Source: Pseudomonas sp. RIT-PI-q
Lineage (GTDB): Bacteria; Pseudomonadota; Gammaproteobacteria; Pseudomonadales; Pseudomonadaceae
Direction: 5' to 3'
NCBI RefSeq assembly: GCF_001297125.1
Contig: NZ_LHPC01000051.1
Location: 124,001 to 188,000, forward strand
DNA length: 64,000 nt
Notes under the pieces: model-generated
Told to the model about the DNA's origin: nothing
The model's database searches: none
The model's input: the letters and a program-made list of their open reading frames with translations, nothing else
In this document: piece by piece, positions 9,595 to 18,291 of the stretch
Layout: the number at the start of each line of letters is the position of its first letter
Numbering within the stretch: position 1 is the stretch's first letter
Program-made: the position numbers and the translations under genes

Positions 9595-9617
9595 CACTTA
9601 ATCATTGCTGCTATAGT
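9589..9617 (+). promoter_or_regulatory. Sigma-70 promoter of rne
   Basis: TTGAAG (9589-9594), a 17-nt spacer and TATAGT (9612-9617). Predicted +1 near 9624 gives a leader of about 640 nt before the rne ATG at 10262. No closer promoter with two recognisable boxes was found by eye. Confidence 0.6.
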
Positions 9618-9623
9618 CGCGAA

Positions 9624-10261
9624 CGCCGCCAAAAGTGGCCTGGACAGCGGACTAACGGTCAAAAACCGGCCCTGACCAACGCAATTCACGAGGACGTGAG
9701 GCCGTCCTACGGGGCTTTCGCTACGTAACGGTAGAGTTTGCAGCTGTAACGAGCGCAGGTGACATGAGGCCTGAATCATGCCGCAAAGCAGAGTTTTCAC
9801 TCGCCTTCCGAGCAAATATTCACGGCCAGTTCACAAAGTGCAGTCAGCTACGAACAACCCCGAGCGAACGCTTCGGAAACAACGCCTAAATTAGCCATGA
9901 TGCGTGACCTCCCCTTTCGGAGCTCACGGTAAATGCCAACCCGCTGCGGATTCTGCGCGCGGCAGCACCCGAATTATCAGGGATACGTGTAGGGTGGAGA
10001 TGCACAACCGTCGGACTGTGTAGCACTAGGCTTATATTTAGACGCTTCATCTCGTCCACAGTCGCCGGTTGATTCCTCCTCCTGACTGAGTGCTTAAGTA
10101 GCCACAGCAAGCAGGACGCGTACGTCGCGACGCCGGCCCACATTGGCCGGACATCGCTAGACACTGGAGTGTCCAACCACTCCTGACGCACCTGACACCG
10201 ACCATGAGAAGTCGTGTGTGCCGAACGCCGTTTCCGGCAGCCCGGAAACCGACGGTACTAC
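9624..10261 (+). ncRNA. Long rne 5' leader, probable autoregulatory UTR
   Basis: About 640 nt between the predicted rne promoter and the ATG hold no credible gene. Short stems are visible (for example GACACT/AGTGTC near 10170), and an 8-bp perfect hairpin lies at 10230-10249 just before the start codon. In E. coli the 361-nt rne leader mediates feedback cleavage by RNase E; a similar role here is inference by analogy, as the sequence itself is not recognisably the enterobacterial element. Confidence 0.55.
10230..10249 (+). promoter_or_regulatory. Hairpin 12 nt before the rne start codon
   Basis: GTTTCCGG / CCGGAAAC, an 8-bp perfect stem with a CAGC loop. The only purine-rich stretch near the start (GGAAAC) is locked in the 3' arm, and no other Shine-Dalgarno sequence is visible, so the hairpin is well placed to affect initiation. 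Confidence 0.6.
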
Positions 10262-13200
10262 ATGAAAAGAATGCTGATTAACGCAACTCAACCCGAAGAG
10301 TTGCGTGTTGCACTGGTAGATGGCCAGCGCCTCTATGACCTGGACATCGAATCCGGTGCACGCGAGCAGAAAAAGGCCAACATCTATAAAGGCCGGATTA
10401 CTCGCATCGAACCAAGCCTTGAGGCTGCCTTTGTCGATTTCGGCTCTGAGCGCCACGGCTTCCTGCCCCTCAAAGAAATCTCCCGCGAATACTTCAAGAA
10501 AGCCCCCGAAGGCCGCGTCAACATCAAGGACGTCCTGAGCGAAGGCCAGGAAGTCATCGTTCAGGTCGAAAAAGAAGAACGTGGCAACAAGGGCGCAGCC
10601 CTGACCACCTTCATCAGCCTGGCTGGTCGTTACCTGGTCCTGATGCCGAACAACCCGCGTGCCGGCGGTATCTCCCGTCGCATCGAAGGTGAAGAGCGCA
10701 ACGAACTGCGTGAAGCCCTGAACGGCCTGGTTGCCCCGGCTGACATGGGTCTGATCGTTCGCACGGCCGGCCTTGGCCGCAGCAGCGAAGAAATGCAGTG
10801 GGACCTCGATTACCTGCTGCAACTCTGGACCGCTATCAAAGAAGCCTCGCTGGATCGCTCCGCGCCTTTCCTGATCTACCAGGAAAGCAACGTGATCATC
10901 CGCGCCATCCGCGATTACCTGCGCCAGGACATCGGCGAAGTGCTGATCGACAGCGTTGAAGCCCAGGACGAAGCCCTGACCTTCATCCGCCAGGTGATGC
11001 CGCAGTACGCCAGCAAGATCAAGCTGTACGAAGACAGCGTTCCGCTGTTCAACCGTTTCCAGATCGAAAGCCAGATCGAGACCGCTTTCCAGCGCGTCGT
11101 TGAACTGCCTTCCGGCGGCTCCATCGTCATCGATCCGACCGAAGCCCTGGTGTCCATCGACATCAACTCGGCGCGCGCCACCAAAGGCAGCGACATCGAA
11201 GAAACCGCCCTGCAGACCAACCTTGAAGCCGCCGAAGAAATCGCCCGTCAGTTGCGCTTGCGCGACATCGGCGGCCTGATCGTCATCGACTTCATCGACA
11301 TGACCCCTGCCAAGAACCAGCGCGCCGTGGAAGAGAAAGTCCGCGAATGCCTGGAAGCCGACCGCGCTCGCGTGCAAGTCGGTCGCATCTCGCGCTTCGG
11401 CCTGCTGGAAATGTCCCGTCAGCGCCTGCGTCCATCGCTCGGCGAAAGCAGCGGCATCGTGTGCCCTCGTTGCAACGGCACCGGCATCATCCGCGACGTT
11501 GAATCGCTGTCGCTGGCGATCCTGCGCCTGATCGAAGAAGAAGCCCTGAAAGACCGTACCGCCGAAGTTCGCGCCCAAGTGCCGATTCCGGTGGCGGCGT
11601 TCCTGCTCAACGAAAAACGCAACTCGATCACCAAGATCGAACTGCGCACCCGTGCCCGCATCGTCATTCTGCCGAACGATCACCTCGAAACGCCGCACTT
11701 CGAAGTGCAACGTTTGCGCGATGACAGCCCGGAAGCTGCGGTCGGCCAGTCCAGCTACGAAATCGCTGCTGCCGCTGCCGAAGTCGAAGAAGTCCAGCCA
11801 GCCGCTGCGACCCGCACCCTGGTTCGCCAGGAAGCCGCGGTCAAGACCGCTCCGGCCCGCGCCAACGCGCCGGTGCCGACCGAAGTCGTCGCCGCACCTG
11901 TTGCTGCACCGGTCGCCGCGCCAGAGCCAAGCCTGTTCAAAGGCCTGGTGAAGTCGTTGGTCAGCCTGTTCGCGACCAAGGAAGAGCCAGCCGCTCCGGT
12001 TGTGGTTGAAAAGCCAGCTACCACCGAGCGTCCGGCCCGCAATGAAGAGCGTCGCAACGGTCGTCAGCAGAGCCGCAACCGTAACGGTCGCCGCGATGAA
12101 GAGCGCAAGCCTCGTGAGGAACGTGCACCGCGTGAAGAACGCGCACCACGTGAGCCACGCGAAGAGCGTGCCCCGCGCGAAGTCCGCGAAGAGACCGCTC
12201 CGGTCGTCGCTCGCGAAGAACGCGCTCCACGTGCTCCTCGTGAAGAACGTGCACCGCGCGCTCCACGTGAAGATCGCAAGCCACGTGGCGATCGTGAAGA
12301 GCGTCCGGTTCGTGAACTGCGTGAACCTCTGGATGCCGCTCCGGCCGCCGCTGCCACTTCGACTCCGGCTGCCGCTGAAGAGCGTCCAGCCCGTCAGCCA
12401 CGCGAAGAACGCGCTCCACGCCCACCGCGTGAAGAACGTCAACCTCGCGCCGAGCAAGCGGCTGCCGCCGTTGCCGAAGAAGAGCTGACCACCAGCGAAG
12501 AGCAATTGCAGGAAGACGGTCAGGAAGGCGCCGAGGGCGATCGTCCACGCCGCCGCTCTCGTGGCCAGCGTCGTCGCAGCAACCGTCGCGAGCGTCAACG
12601 CGATGCCAACGGCAACGTGATCGAAGGTTCGGAAGAATCCGAAACCGGCGAAGGTAACGAAGCCAACGAAGCGCCAAGCACTGCCGACCTGGCCGCCGGC
12701 CTGGCGGTTACCGCAGCCGTTGCCAGCTCCGTGATCAGCGCGCCTGCTGAAGCACAAGCCAACGAGCAAGCTGAACGCGCCACTGCCGCCACCCTGGAAA
12801 CTGCTCCAGTCGAAGCGCCAGTCGTTGAAGCGACCACTGCGGTAGAAGCCACCGCCGCTCCGGAAATCGAAGTGGCCCCGGTTCGTGAAGCACAGCCTGT
12901 CGTTGAAGCTGCCGCTGAGCCCGTGGTTGTCGCAGAATCGGTTGCTGAAACTTCATCCGAGACCGTGACCGAAGCCGTTCGTGAAGTTCGCGAAGAGCAA
13001 ACCGCGTTCAACTGGGTTGCCGAGCCAGTAGCCGCCGAAGCGCCAGCACCTGTTGCTGAAGCCGAGGTTGCTCAAGCAATGGTCTCCGAGACAGTGGTTG
13101 TGGCTGCCGAACCGGCTCCAGTGGTTGAAGCACCGGTTGTTGAAGCCGCAGTTGAAGCCCCAGTTGTAGCCGAAGTGGTTGCACCGGTGGTCGAAGCCGC

Positions 13201-13501
13201 CCCGGTCAGCGCGCTGACGCCAAGTGGCCGTGCGCCAAACGACCCGCGTGAAGTGCGTCGTCGCAAGCGTGAAGAAGAGCGTCTGCAGAAGGAAGCCGAA
13301 CTGGCTGCCGCTGCGGCTCCGGTTGAAGCGGTTGTTGCTGAAGCACCGGCACCGGTTGTTGCTGAGGTGGTCGAGGCTGCTGAAGTCGCTGCCGAACCCG
13401 TCAGCTCCGTGATCGACGAAGCGCCGCGCTCCGTTCAGGAAGCGGTACAGCAACACGAGCAAGCCCTGGAAAAAGAGCACGAGCCTAAACCCCTCGTCTG
13501 A
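10262..13501 (+). CDS. rne: Ribonuclease E
   Basis: Endoribonuclease and degradosome scaffold that starts mRNA decay and matures rRNA and tRNA. The ATG at 10262 ([18 protein letters not shown]) gives 1079 residues, close to E. coli's 1061. Residues 1-510 are the catalytic half: S1 domain about 35-125, DFIDM active-site segment, and CPRCNGTG zinc-link near 404. The C-terminal half is low complexity: Arg/Glu-rich repeats of the EERAPRE type (about residues 600-780), then a long Ala/Glu/Val/Pro-rich part. The N-terminal part has ordinary codon use. A strong terminator follows 14 nt after the stop. Confidence 0.97.
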   Translation: MKRMLINATQPEELRVALVDGQRLYDLDIESGAREQKKANIYKGRITRIEPSLEAAFVDFGSERHGFLPLKEISREYFKKAPEGRVNIKDVLSEGQEVIVQVEKEERGNKGAALTTFISLAGRYLVLMPNNPRAGGISRRIEGEERNELREALNGLVAPADMGLIVRTAGLGRSSEEMQWDLDYLLQLWTAIKEASLDRSAPFLIYQESNVIIRAIRDYLRQDIGEVLIDSVEAQDEALTFIRQVMPQYASKIKLYEDSVPLFNRFQIESQIETAFQRVVELPSGGSIVIDPTEALVSIDINSARATKGSDIEETALQTNLEAAEEIARQLRLRDIGGLIVIDFIDMTPAKNQRAVEEKVRECLEADRARVQVGRISRFGLLEMSRQRLRPSLGESSGIVCPRCNGTGIIRDVESLSLAILRLIEEEALKDRTAEVRAQVPIPVAAFLLNEKRNSITKIELRTRARIVILPNDHLETPHFEVQRLRDDSPEAAVGQSSYEIAAAAAEVEEVQPAAATRTLVRQEAAVKTAPARANAPVPTEVVAAPVAAPVAAPEPSLFKGLVKSLVSLFATKEEPAAPVVVEKPATTERPARNEERRNGRQQSRNRNGRRDEERKPREERAPREERAPREPREERAPREVREETAPVVAREERAPRAPREERAPRAPREDRKPRGDREERPVRELREPLDAAPAAAATSTPAAAEERPARQPREERAPRPPREERQPRAEQAAAAVAEEELTTSEEQLQEDGQEGAEGDRPRRRSRGQRRRSNRRERQRDANGNVIEGSEESETGEGNEANEAPSTADLAAGLAVTAAVASSVISAPAEAQANEQAERATAATLETAPVEAPVVEATTAVEATAAPEIEVAPVREAQPVVEAAAEPVVVAESVAETSSETVTEAVREVREEQTAFNWVAEPVAAEAPAPVAEAEVAQAMVSETVVVAAEPAPVVEAPVVEAAVEAPVVAEVVAPVVEAAPVSALTPSGRAPNDPREVRRRKREEERLQKEAELAAAAAPVEAVVAEAPAPVVAEVVEAAEVAAEPVSSVIDEAPRSVQEAVQQHEQALEKEHEPKPLV

Positions 13502-13514
13502 TCCATCGGCCACT

Positions 13515-13553
13515 AAAAAGCCCCGCCTGGTAACCCCAGGCGGGGCTTTTTTT
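13515..13553 (+). terminator. rne terminator
   Basis: Fifteen-base GC-rich stem (AAAAGCCCCGCCTGG / CCAGGCGGGGCTTTT) with a short loop and a T-run. Confidence 0.92.
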
Positions 13554-13590
13554 ATGTCTGTGGCGAAGCAGCGGGACCGCGTTATCGTTC

Positions 13591-13681
13591 ATCGAGGGCA
13601 AGCCACGCTCCCACAGGTTTTGTGTCGTTCACATATTCAGCGAACGACACAAAACCTGTGGGAGCGTGGCTTGCCCGCGAT
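13591..13681. repeat. REP-type inverted pair
   Basis: Arms 13591-13630 and 13641-13681 are near-perfect reverse complements, containing the GTGGGAGCGTGGCTTGCCC core. The pair lies between convergent rne and the mocA-like gene. Confidence 0.85.
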
Positions 13682-13690
13682 GGCGATCCA

Positions 13691-14281
13691 TCAGTCGAAC
13701 ACCAACTTCTCAGGCACATCCACATCCCACAACACCCCGAGATCATCCACCGCCACCTCAACCACCCTCGCCGAGGCAAACAACGACTTGGCACCACGAT
13801 CACCGGATAACGCCATCAACCCCGGCCCGAAGCTGCGACCAAACCCCACCGGATGCCCAAGCTCACCCTCATGCACCGGCACGCTGATAACGTCATCAGC
13901 AATCCCCGCCAGCACCTGTTCGATACTCGACGGCAGGATAAACGGCATATCCCCCAGCACCATCAGCCACCCGCCAAGCTGCGCACACGCAGCCACCCCG
14001 GCCGCAATGCTGTCACCCATGCCGGTTGATTCGATCAGCACGATTTCGCAGCCATAGGCCTTGGCCATGCGGATCACCTGTGGGCGATCTTCGGTGGTCA
14101 CTAAAATGCGTTTATCCAGCGAGGCCGGCAAGTTCACCAGCACGTGCTCGATCACCGAACGGACCGCGCCATCACGGCCAGTACAGTCCGCCAGCAACTT
14201 ATCCTTTTCGGCACCGGCCACCTGCCGGAAACGACTGCCCTGCCCCGCCGCCAGCACGATGACGCCGATGGGTTCACTCAT
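13691..14281 (-). CDS. MocA-like molybdenum cofactor nucleotidyltransferase
   Basis: NTP-transferase fold protein of 196 residues with the N-terminal GVIVLAAGQGSRF loop and the metal-binding LGDMP motif near 113. Family members attach CMP (MocA) or GMP (MobA) to molybdopterin; xanthine-oxidase-type enzymes use the MCD form made by MocA. It overlaps the xdhC-like stop by 4 nt at the end of the molybdenum-hydroxylase operon, which favours MocA activity for the enzyme encoded upstream. Specificity is inferred. Confidence 0.85.
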   Translation of the reverse strand: MSEPIGVIVLAAGQGSRFRQVAGAEKDKLLADCTGRDGAVRSVIEHVLVNLPASLDKRILVTTEDRPQVIRMAKAYGCEIVLIESTGMGDSIAAGVAACAQLGGWLMVLGDMPFILPSSIEQVLAGIADDVISVPVHEGELGHPVGFGRSFGPGLMALSGDRGAKSLFASARVVEVAVDDLGVLWDVDVPEKLVFD

Positions 14282-15261
14282 ACAGCCTCCTGCAACGGCT
14301 TCTTCTGCTTCAGCTCTATGCCGTTCTTGATTGCCACGATTTCCGCCAGCAATGACAAGGCGATTTCCGCCGGGGTATGGCTGCCGATGTGCAAGCCGAT
14401 CGGGCCGTGCAGCCGCTCGATGGCCTCTTCTGACAAGCCTAGCTGAGCCAGGTTATCCCGACGCTTAAGGCTGTTGACCCGCGAACCCAGTGCACCGACA
14501 TAAAAGGCCTTGGAGTCCAGGGCCGTGAGCAGTGCCATGTCATCCAGTCGTGGATCGTGGGTGAGCGCGACGATGGCCGTCCGTTCGTCGGTCTGGATGC
14601 TCAACACCGCTTCGTCGGGCATGCCGGAAACAAACCGGCCGTGCTGCTCCTCCCAGCCATAGACGAACTCGGTGCGTGGATCGCAGATCAGCACTTCGAA
14701 GTCCAGCAACCGCGCCATCTCGGCGACATACCGCGACAACTGCCCCGCGCCGATCAGCAACAACCGCCAGCGCGGCCCGTAGATGGCGCGCAGGGTTTTG
14801 CCGTCAAAGCTCAGTGCATCGGCCTTGTTGGCCGGCTGCAACACCACTTCGCCGGTCACAATATCCAGCGAACGCGCGACGATTTCATGCGCTTCGCAGC
14901 GCCTCAGCAACTCGTCGAGCCATGCCGGATCACCAACCCGCTCTTCGGTCAGGCGCAAGGTGCCGCCACAGGGCAAACCAAAGCGCGCGGCTTCCTCACG
15001 GGTAATCCCATAAGTGATCAACTGCACCGGCGGCCCATCAGCCGGAATCCGCCCGTCGTGCAGCCGCGCAATCAAATCATCCTCGACACACCCACCGGAC
15101 ACCGAGCCAATCACCACGCCGTCCTCGCGCAAGGCCAGCATCGCGCCAGGCGCCCGGGGCGCGGTGCCCCAGGTCTGGACCACGCTGTACAACACCACTC
15201 GCTGACCGGCGCGGCGCCACTCCAGCACGCTGCGCAGGACATTCAGATCGACGCTGTCCAT
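14278..15261 (-). CDS. XdhC/CoxI family Moco insertion factor
   Basis: XdhC proteins bind Moco, promote its sulfuration and insert it into xanthine-dehydrogenase-type enzymes. The ATG at 15261 gives 327 residues (MDSVDLNVL...). An N-terminal XdhC/CoxI domain carries TWGTAPRAPGAML and GSVSGGCVEDD, and a C-terminal Rossmann domain carries LIGAGQLSRYVAEM. The start overlaps the stop of the large-subunit gene by one base (TGATG). It is likely the dedicated maturase for that enzyme. Confidence 0.88.
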   Translation of the reverse strand: MDSVDLNVLRSVLEWRRAGQRVVLYSVVQTWGTAPRAPGAMLALREDGVVIGSVSGGCVEDDLIARLHDGRIPADGPPVQLITYGITREEAARFGLPCGGTLRLTEERVGDPAWLDELLRRCEAHEIVARSLDIVTGEVVLQPANKADALSFDGKTLRAIYGPRWRLLLIGAGQLSRYVAEMARLLDFEVLICDPRTEFVYGWEEQHGRFVSGMPDEAVLSIQTDERTAIVALTHDPRLDDMALLTALDSKAFYVGALGSRVNSLKRRDNLAQLGLSEEAIERLHGPIGLHIGSHTPAEIALSLLAEIVAIKNGIELKQKKPLQEAV

Positions 15262-17582
15262 CAGGCCTGGGCCTTCTGCCAACCCTGCAGCTGATAGCGG
15301 ACCGGCAGAGCGCGGATGCGTTTGCCAGTGGCGGCGAAGATCGCGTTGCACAGCGCAGGTGCAATCGGCGGCACGCCCGGTTCACCGACACCGCCCAATG
15401 GCACGTTGCCCGGCGGCGTGACCAGATGCACCGCGACTTCCTTCGGCGCCAGGGACATGCGCGCCACTTCGTACATGTGGAAGTTGTCCTGCTGGACCTT
15501 GCCGTCCTTGAAGCTGATTTCCCCCAGCACCGCGTTGCCCAGGCCCATCACACAGGCGCCCTCGAACTGCGCGCGAATCCGCTCGGGGTTGATCTGCGGA
15601 CCGCAATCCACCGCAATATCCGCCTTGTGCACAATCAACGTGCCGTCGTCTTTGACTTCGACTTCAATCACCGCCGCCACGTAAGTGACGAAGCTGTAAT
15701 GCACCGCCAGGCCCAAGCCTCGGCCCTTGGGCAATTCACGGCCCCAACCAGCGGCTTTGGCAGCGGTTTCCAACACCGTGCGCAAACGGCCGGTGTCGAT
15801 CGGATAACGCTCGGGAGACTCGCCGTAGTTCCACTCTTCACTCAAGGTGCGCGGGTCGATCTGACGGTCCGGGCCCAGCAGCTTGATCTGATACTTGAGC
15901 GGATCCTGCCCGGCCTTGTGCGCCAGTTCGTCGACGAAGCTCTGAATGGCGAAACCGTGGGGAATGTTCGACACCGAGCGATACCAGCCGACACGGGTGT
16001 GGACCGCCGCTTCCGGGTTTTCCAGGCGCACGTTGGGAATCGCGTAGGCCATGTTGGTGAAACCCATGCCCAACTCGAAAGCCGCCTCGTGGTTCATGCC
16101 CGGCGCGAACAGCGCGGTAATACTCGGCGCCACCGTGCGGTGCAACCAGCCGGAAGGCAGGCCGTCCTTGTTCAGGCTGGCCTTCAGGTATTCGGCCGAC
16201 ACGGTGTGGAAATAGGAGCAGTGGATGTCGTCTTCACGGGTCCATTGCACCCGCACGGCCTTGCCGGGGAATTCCTTGGCGAGCACGGCCGCTTCGATGA
16301 TGAAGTCCGGTTTCGATTTGCGACCGAAACCACCGCCTAGCAGGGTGACGTTAAAAGTGACGTTATCGAACGGAATGCCGAGGCGTTCGCCAATCCGTGT
16401 GCGGGTGACTTGTGGTGCTTGGCTCGGCGCCCAGGCTTCGCACACGCCGTCCTTGTAGCGGGCGACGGCGACCATTGGTTCCATCGGCGCTTGCGTCAGG
16501 TGCGGCAGGTAATAGGACGCTTCCAGGGTACTGTCGGCGCTGCCCATGGCCTCTTCGATATTGCCGGTGTTGCGCACCACTTTGCCGGGTTTGAGCGACG
16601 CGGCTTCAATTTCCTTGCGGTAGGCGATCGAGTCGTAACTGGCATTGGGGCCGTCATCCCACTCGATTTTCAACGCCTCGCGGCCCTTGATCGCCGCCCA
16701 GGTGTTGCTGGCCACCACGGCCACGCCACCCAACGGTTGAAACTCCGACGGCACCGGGCTGCTGTCAATCTGGATGACCTTGATCACGCCAGGGACTTTC
16801 AGGGCGGCGATGGAGTCGACGGATTTGACCTTGCCACCGTACACCGCAGGGCGCGCAATGGTGGCGTAGAGCATACCGTCGAAGTGCACGTCTGCACCAT
16901 AAATGGCGCGGCCATTGACGATGTCGGCCCCGTCGATGGCCTTGGTGCCTTCCTTGCCGATGTAGCGGAATTCCGACGGTTGCTTGAGCCGCAGACTGTC
17001 GCGAGCCGGCACTGGCAGAGCCCCTGCGGCAGCGGCCAAGGCGCCATAGCCGAGTTCACGACCGGACGGTTTATGGATGACTTTGTGCAGTTGCGCATGG
17101 CACTCGCTGACTGGCACTTTCCACTGCTCGGCAGCCGCTTGTTCCAGCATGGTCCGCGCGGCAGCGCCGCAACGCCGCATCGGCTCGTACCAGTGACGCA
17201 TGCTGCGCGAACCGTCAGTATCCTGGTTGCCGAAGCGCACTTCGTCGCCCGGCGCCTGTTGCACCTTCATCATTGCCCAGTCGGCGTCCAGCTCATCGGC
17301 CACCACCATGGTCAGGCTGGTGCGCACGCCCTGGCCCATTTCCGAACGGTTGCAAACCACGGTCACACTGCCGTCAGCGGCGATGCTGACGTACACCTTC
17401 GGATCATCGATCCAGCCGTGGGGCATGCCGTCGGCACCGAATTTCTTCTCTTTCTCTTCAGCGAAGGCATCCTGCCAGCCCCAGCTTGCGGCCAGCACCA
17501 GCGCACTGGTGGCGCCCACGCCTTTGAGGAAACCACGGCGACTGAGGTTGCTCAGGGCGAAATCATTCGGTAACGGGCTCAT
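15261..17582 (-). CDS. Molybdenum-hydroxylase large subunit (isoquinoline 1-oxidoreductase beta type), Tat-exported
   Basis: Molybdopterin-binding subunit of the xanthine oxidase family, IorB-like, 773 residues. The start at 17582 is chosen because it leaves an intact twin-arginine signal SRRGFLKGVGATSALVLAA near the N-terminus and overlaps the small-subunit stop by 4 nt. GGGFGRKSKPDF and GGVGEPGVPPIAPAL are typical Moco-contact motifs of the family. It should act in the periplasm with the 2Fe-2S subunit, oxidising an aldehyde or N-heterocycle. No cytochrome c subunit gene is adjacent, so the electron acceptor is unknown. The substrate cannot be read from sequence. Confidence 0.88.
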   Translation of the reverse strand: MSPLPNDFALSNLSRRGFLKGVGATSALVLAASWGWQDAFAEEKEKKFGADGMPHGWIDDPKVYVSIAADGSVTVVCNRSEMGQGVRTSLTMVVADELDADWAMMKVQQAPGDEVRFGNQDTDGSRSMRHWYEPMRRCGAAARTMLEQAAAEQWKVPVSECHAQLHKVIHKPSGRELGYGALAAAAGALPVPARDSLRLKQPSEFRYIGKEGTKAIDGADIVNGRAIYGADVHFDGMLYATIARPAVYGGKVKSVDSIAALKVPGVIKVIQIDSSPVPSEFQPLGGVAVVASNTWAAIKGREALKIEWDDGPNASYDSIAYRKEIEAASLKPGKVVRNTGNIEEAMGSADSTLEASYYLPHLTQAPMEPMVAVARYKDGVCEAWAPSQAPQVTRTRIGERLGIPFDNVTFNVTLLGGGFGRKSKPDFIIEAAVLAKEFPGKAVRVQWTREDDIHCSYFHTVSAEYLKASLNKDGLPSGWLHRTVAPSITALFAPGMNHEAAFELGMGFTNMAYAIPNVRLENPEAAVHTRVGWYRSVSNIPHGFAIQSFVDELAHKAGQDPLKYQIKLLGPDRQIDPRTLSEEWNYGESPERYPIDTGRLRTVLETAAKAAGWGRELPKGRGLGLAVHYSFVTYVAAVIEVEVKDDGTLIVHKADIAVDCGPQINPERIRAQFEGACVMGLGNAVLGEISFKDGKVQQDNFHMYEVARMSLAPKEVAVHLVTPPGNVPLGGVGEPGVPPIAPALCNAIFAATGKRIRALPVRYQLQGWQKAQA

Positions 17583-18049
17583 GCCTTGGCCTCCTTCAGG
17601 TGAGTGGATGCCTGGCGGATGGCGGTCTTGATGCGGTTGTAGGTGCCGCACCGGCAAATATTGCCGACCATCGCCTCTTCGATCTGTTCGTCGCTCGGGT
17701 TCGGATTCGTCTTGAGCAGCGCAGTGGCGGACATGATCTGCCCGCCCTGGCAAAAACCGCACTGGGCCACGGCGGTGTCGAGCCAGGCTTGCTGGACGAC
17801 TTGCCCGACCGGGTCGGCGTGCAGGTTATCGATGGTGGTGACGTTCTGGCCGACCACCGAGCCGATCGGCGTGATGCAACTGCGCGCCGGAGCGCCTTCG
17901 ATATGGATGGTGCAGGCGCCGCACAGACCCATGCCGCAGCCGAATTTGGTGCCGTTGTAACCGGCCACGTCGCGGATCGCCCAGAGCAGCGGCATATCCT
18001 CGGTGACGTCGAGTTGATGGTCTTGACCATTGAGCTTCAGGGTAATCAT
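17579..18049 (-). CDS. 2Fe-2S subunit of molybdenum hydroxylase (IorA-like)
   Basis: Electron-transfer subunit with two [2Fe-2S] clusters, 156 residues. Cys38, Cys43, Cys46 and Cys58 form the plant-ferredoxin-type site (CGMGLCGAC). Cys97, Cys100, Cys132 and Cys134 form the second site (CGFC...CRC). It has no signal peptide, so it probably crosses the membrane with the Tat-tagged large subunit, as is usual for this family. First gene of a four-gene coupled operon. A GTG two codons upstream is an alternative start. Confidence 0.9.
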   Translation of the reverse strand: MITLKLNGQDHQLDVTEDMPLLWAIRDVAGYNGTKFGCGMGLCGACTIHIEGAPARSCITPIGSVVGQNVTTIDNLHADPVGQVVQQAWLDTAVAQCGFCQGGQIMSATALLKTNPNPSDEQIEEAMVGNICRCGTYNRIKTAIRQASTHLKEAKA

Positions 18050-18185
18050 GGGCACGCCCGCATATTATCGGTTATGGGGTCGAGCAATCTGCCGCCGTGG
18101 GTTGGCGGTTGGCATCACGCAGATCCGCTCAGGCTGATGGGCTCTCTTATGCGGACGGCGACGTCTGCATCGGGCCTTTGGTGGA

Positions 18186-18197
18186 GCAAACGTTTGC
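18186..18197. promoter_or_regulatory. Perfect palindrome resembling a LacI/PurR-family operator
   Basis: GCAAACGTTTGC, a 12-bp perfect palindrome with the central CG of LacI-family operators, lies about 140 bp before the iorA-like gene and upstream of nothing else. No regulator gene is adjacent. Binding is inference. Confidence 0.35.
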
Positions 18198-18230
18198 ATC
18201 GTTAGGTGGCTAAGTTAACCCAGCATTAAC

Positions 18231-18267
18231 AAAAAAGCCCTGCACAATGGAAGTTGTGCAGGGCTTT
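18231..18267 (-). terminator. Terminator of the murB operon
   Basis: AAAGCCCTGCACAA / TTGTGCAGGGCTTT stem with a 6-nt loop followed by a T-run on the minus strand, 25 nt after the murB stop. Confidence 0.9.
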
Positions 18268-18291
18268 GAAATCAGCCTTTAAAGCTTAGAC

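Noticed and set aside
10157-12769. 870-codon open frame antisense to rne
   Set aside because: Translates to low-complexity Phe/Gly/Arg-rich sequence and mirrors the codon pattern of rne; shadow of a GC-rich gene.
13691-18049. Genomic island carrying the molybdenum-hydroxylase operon
   Set aside because: No integrase, tRNA junction, direct repeats or clear base-composition shift at the borders; at most a gene-block difference between strains.
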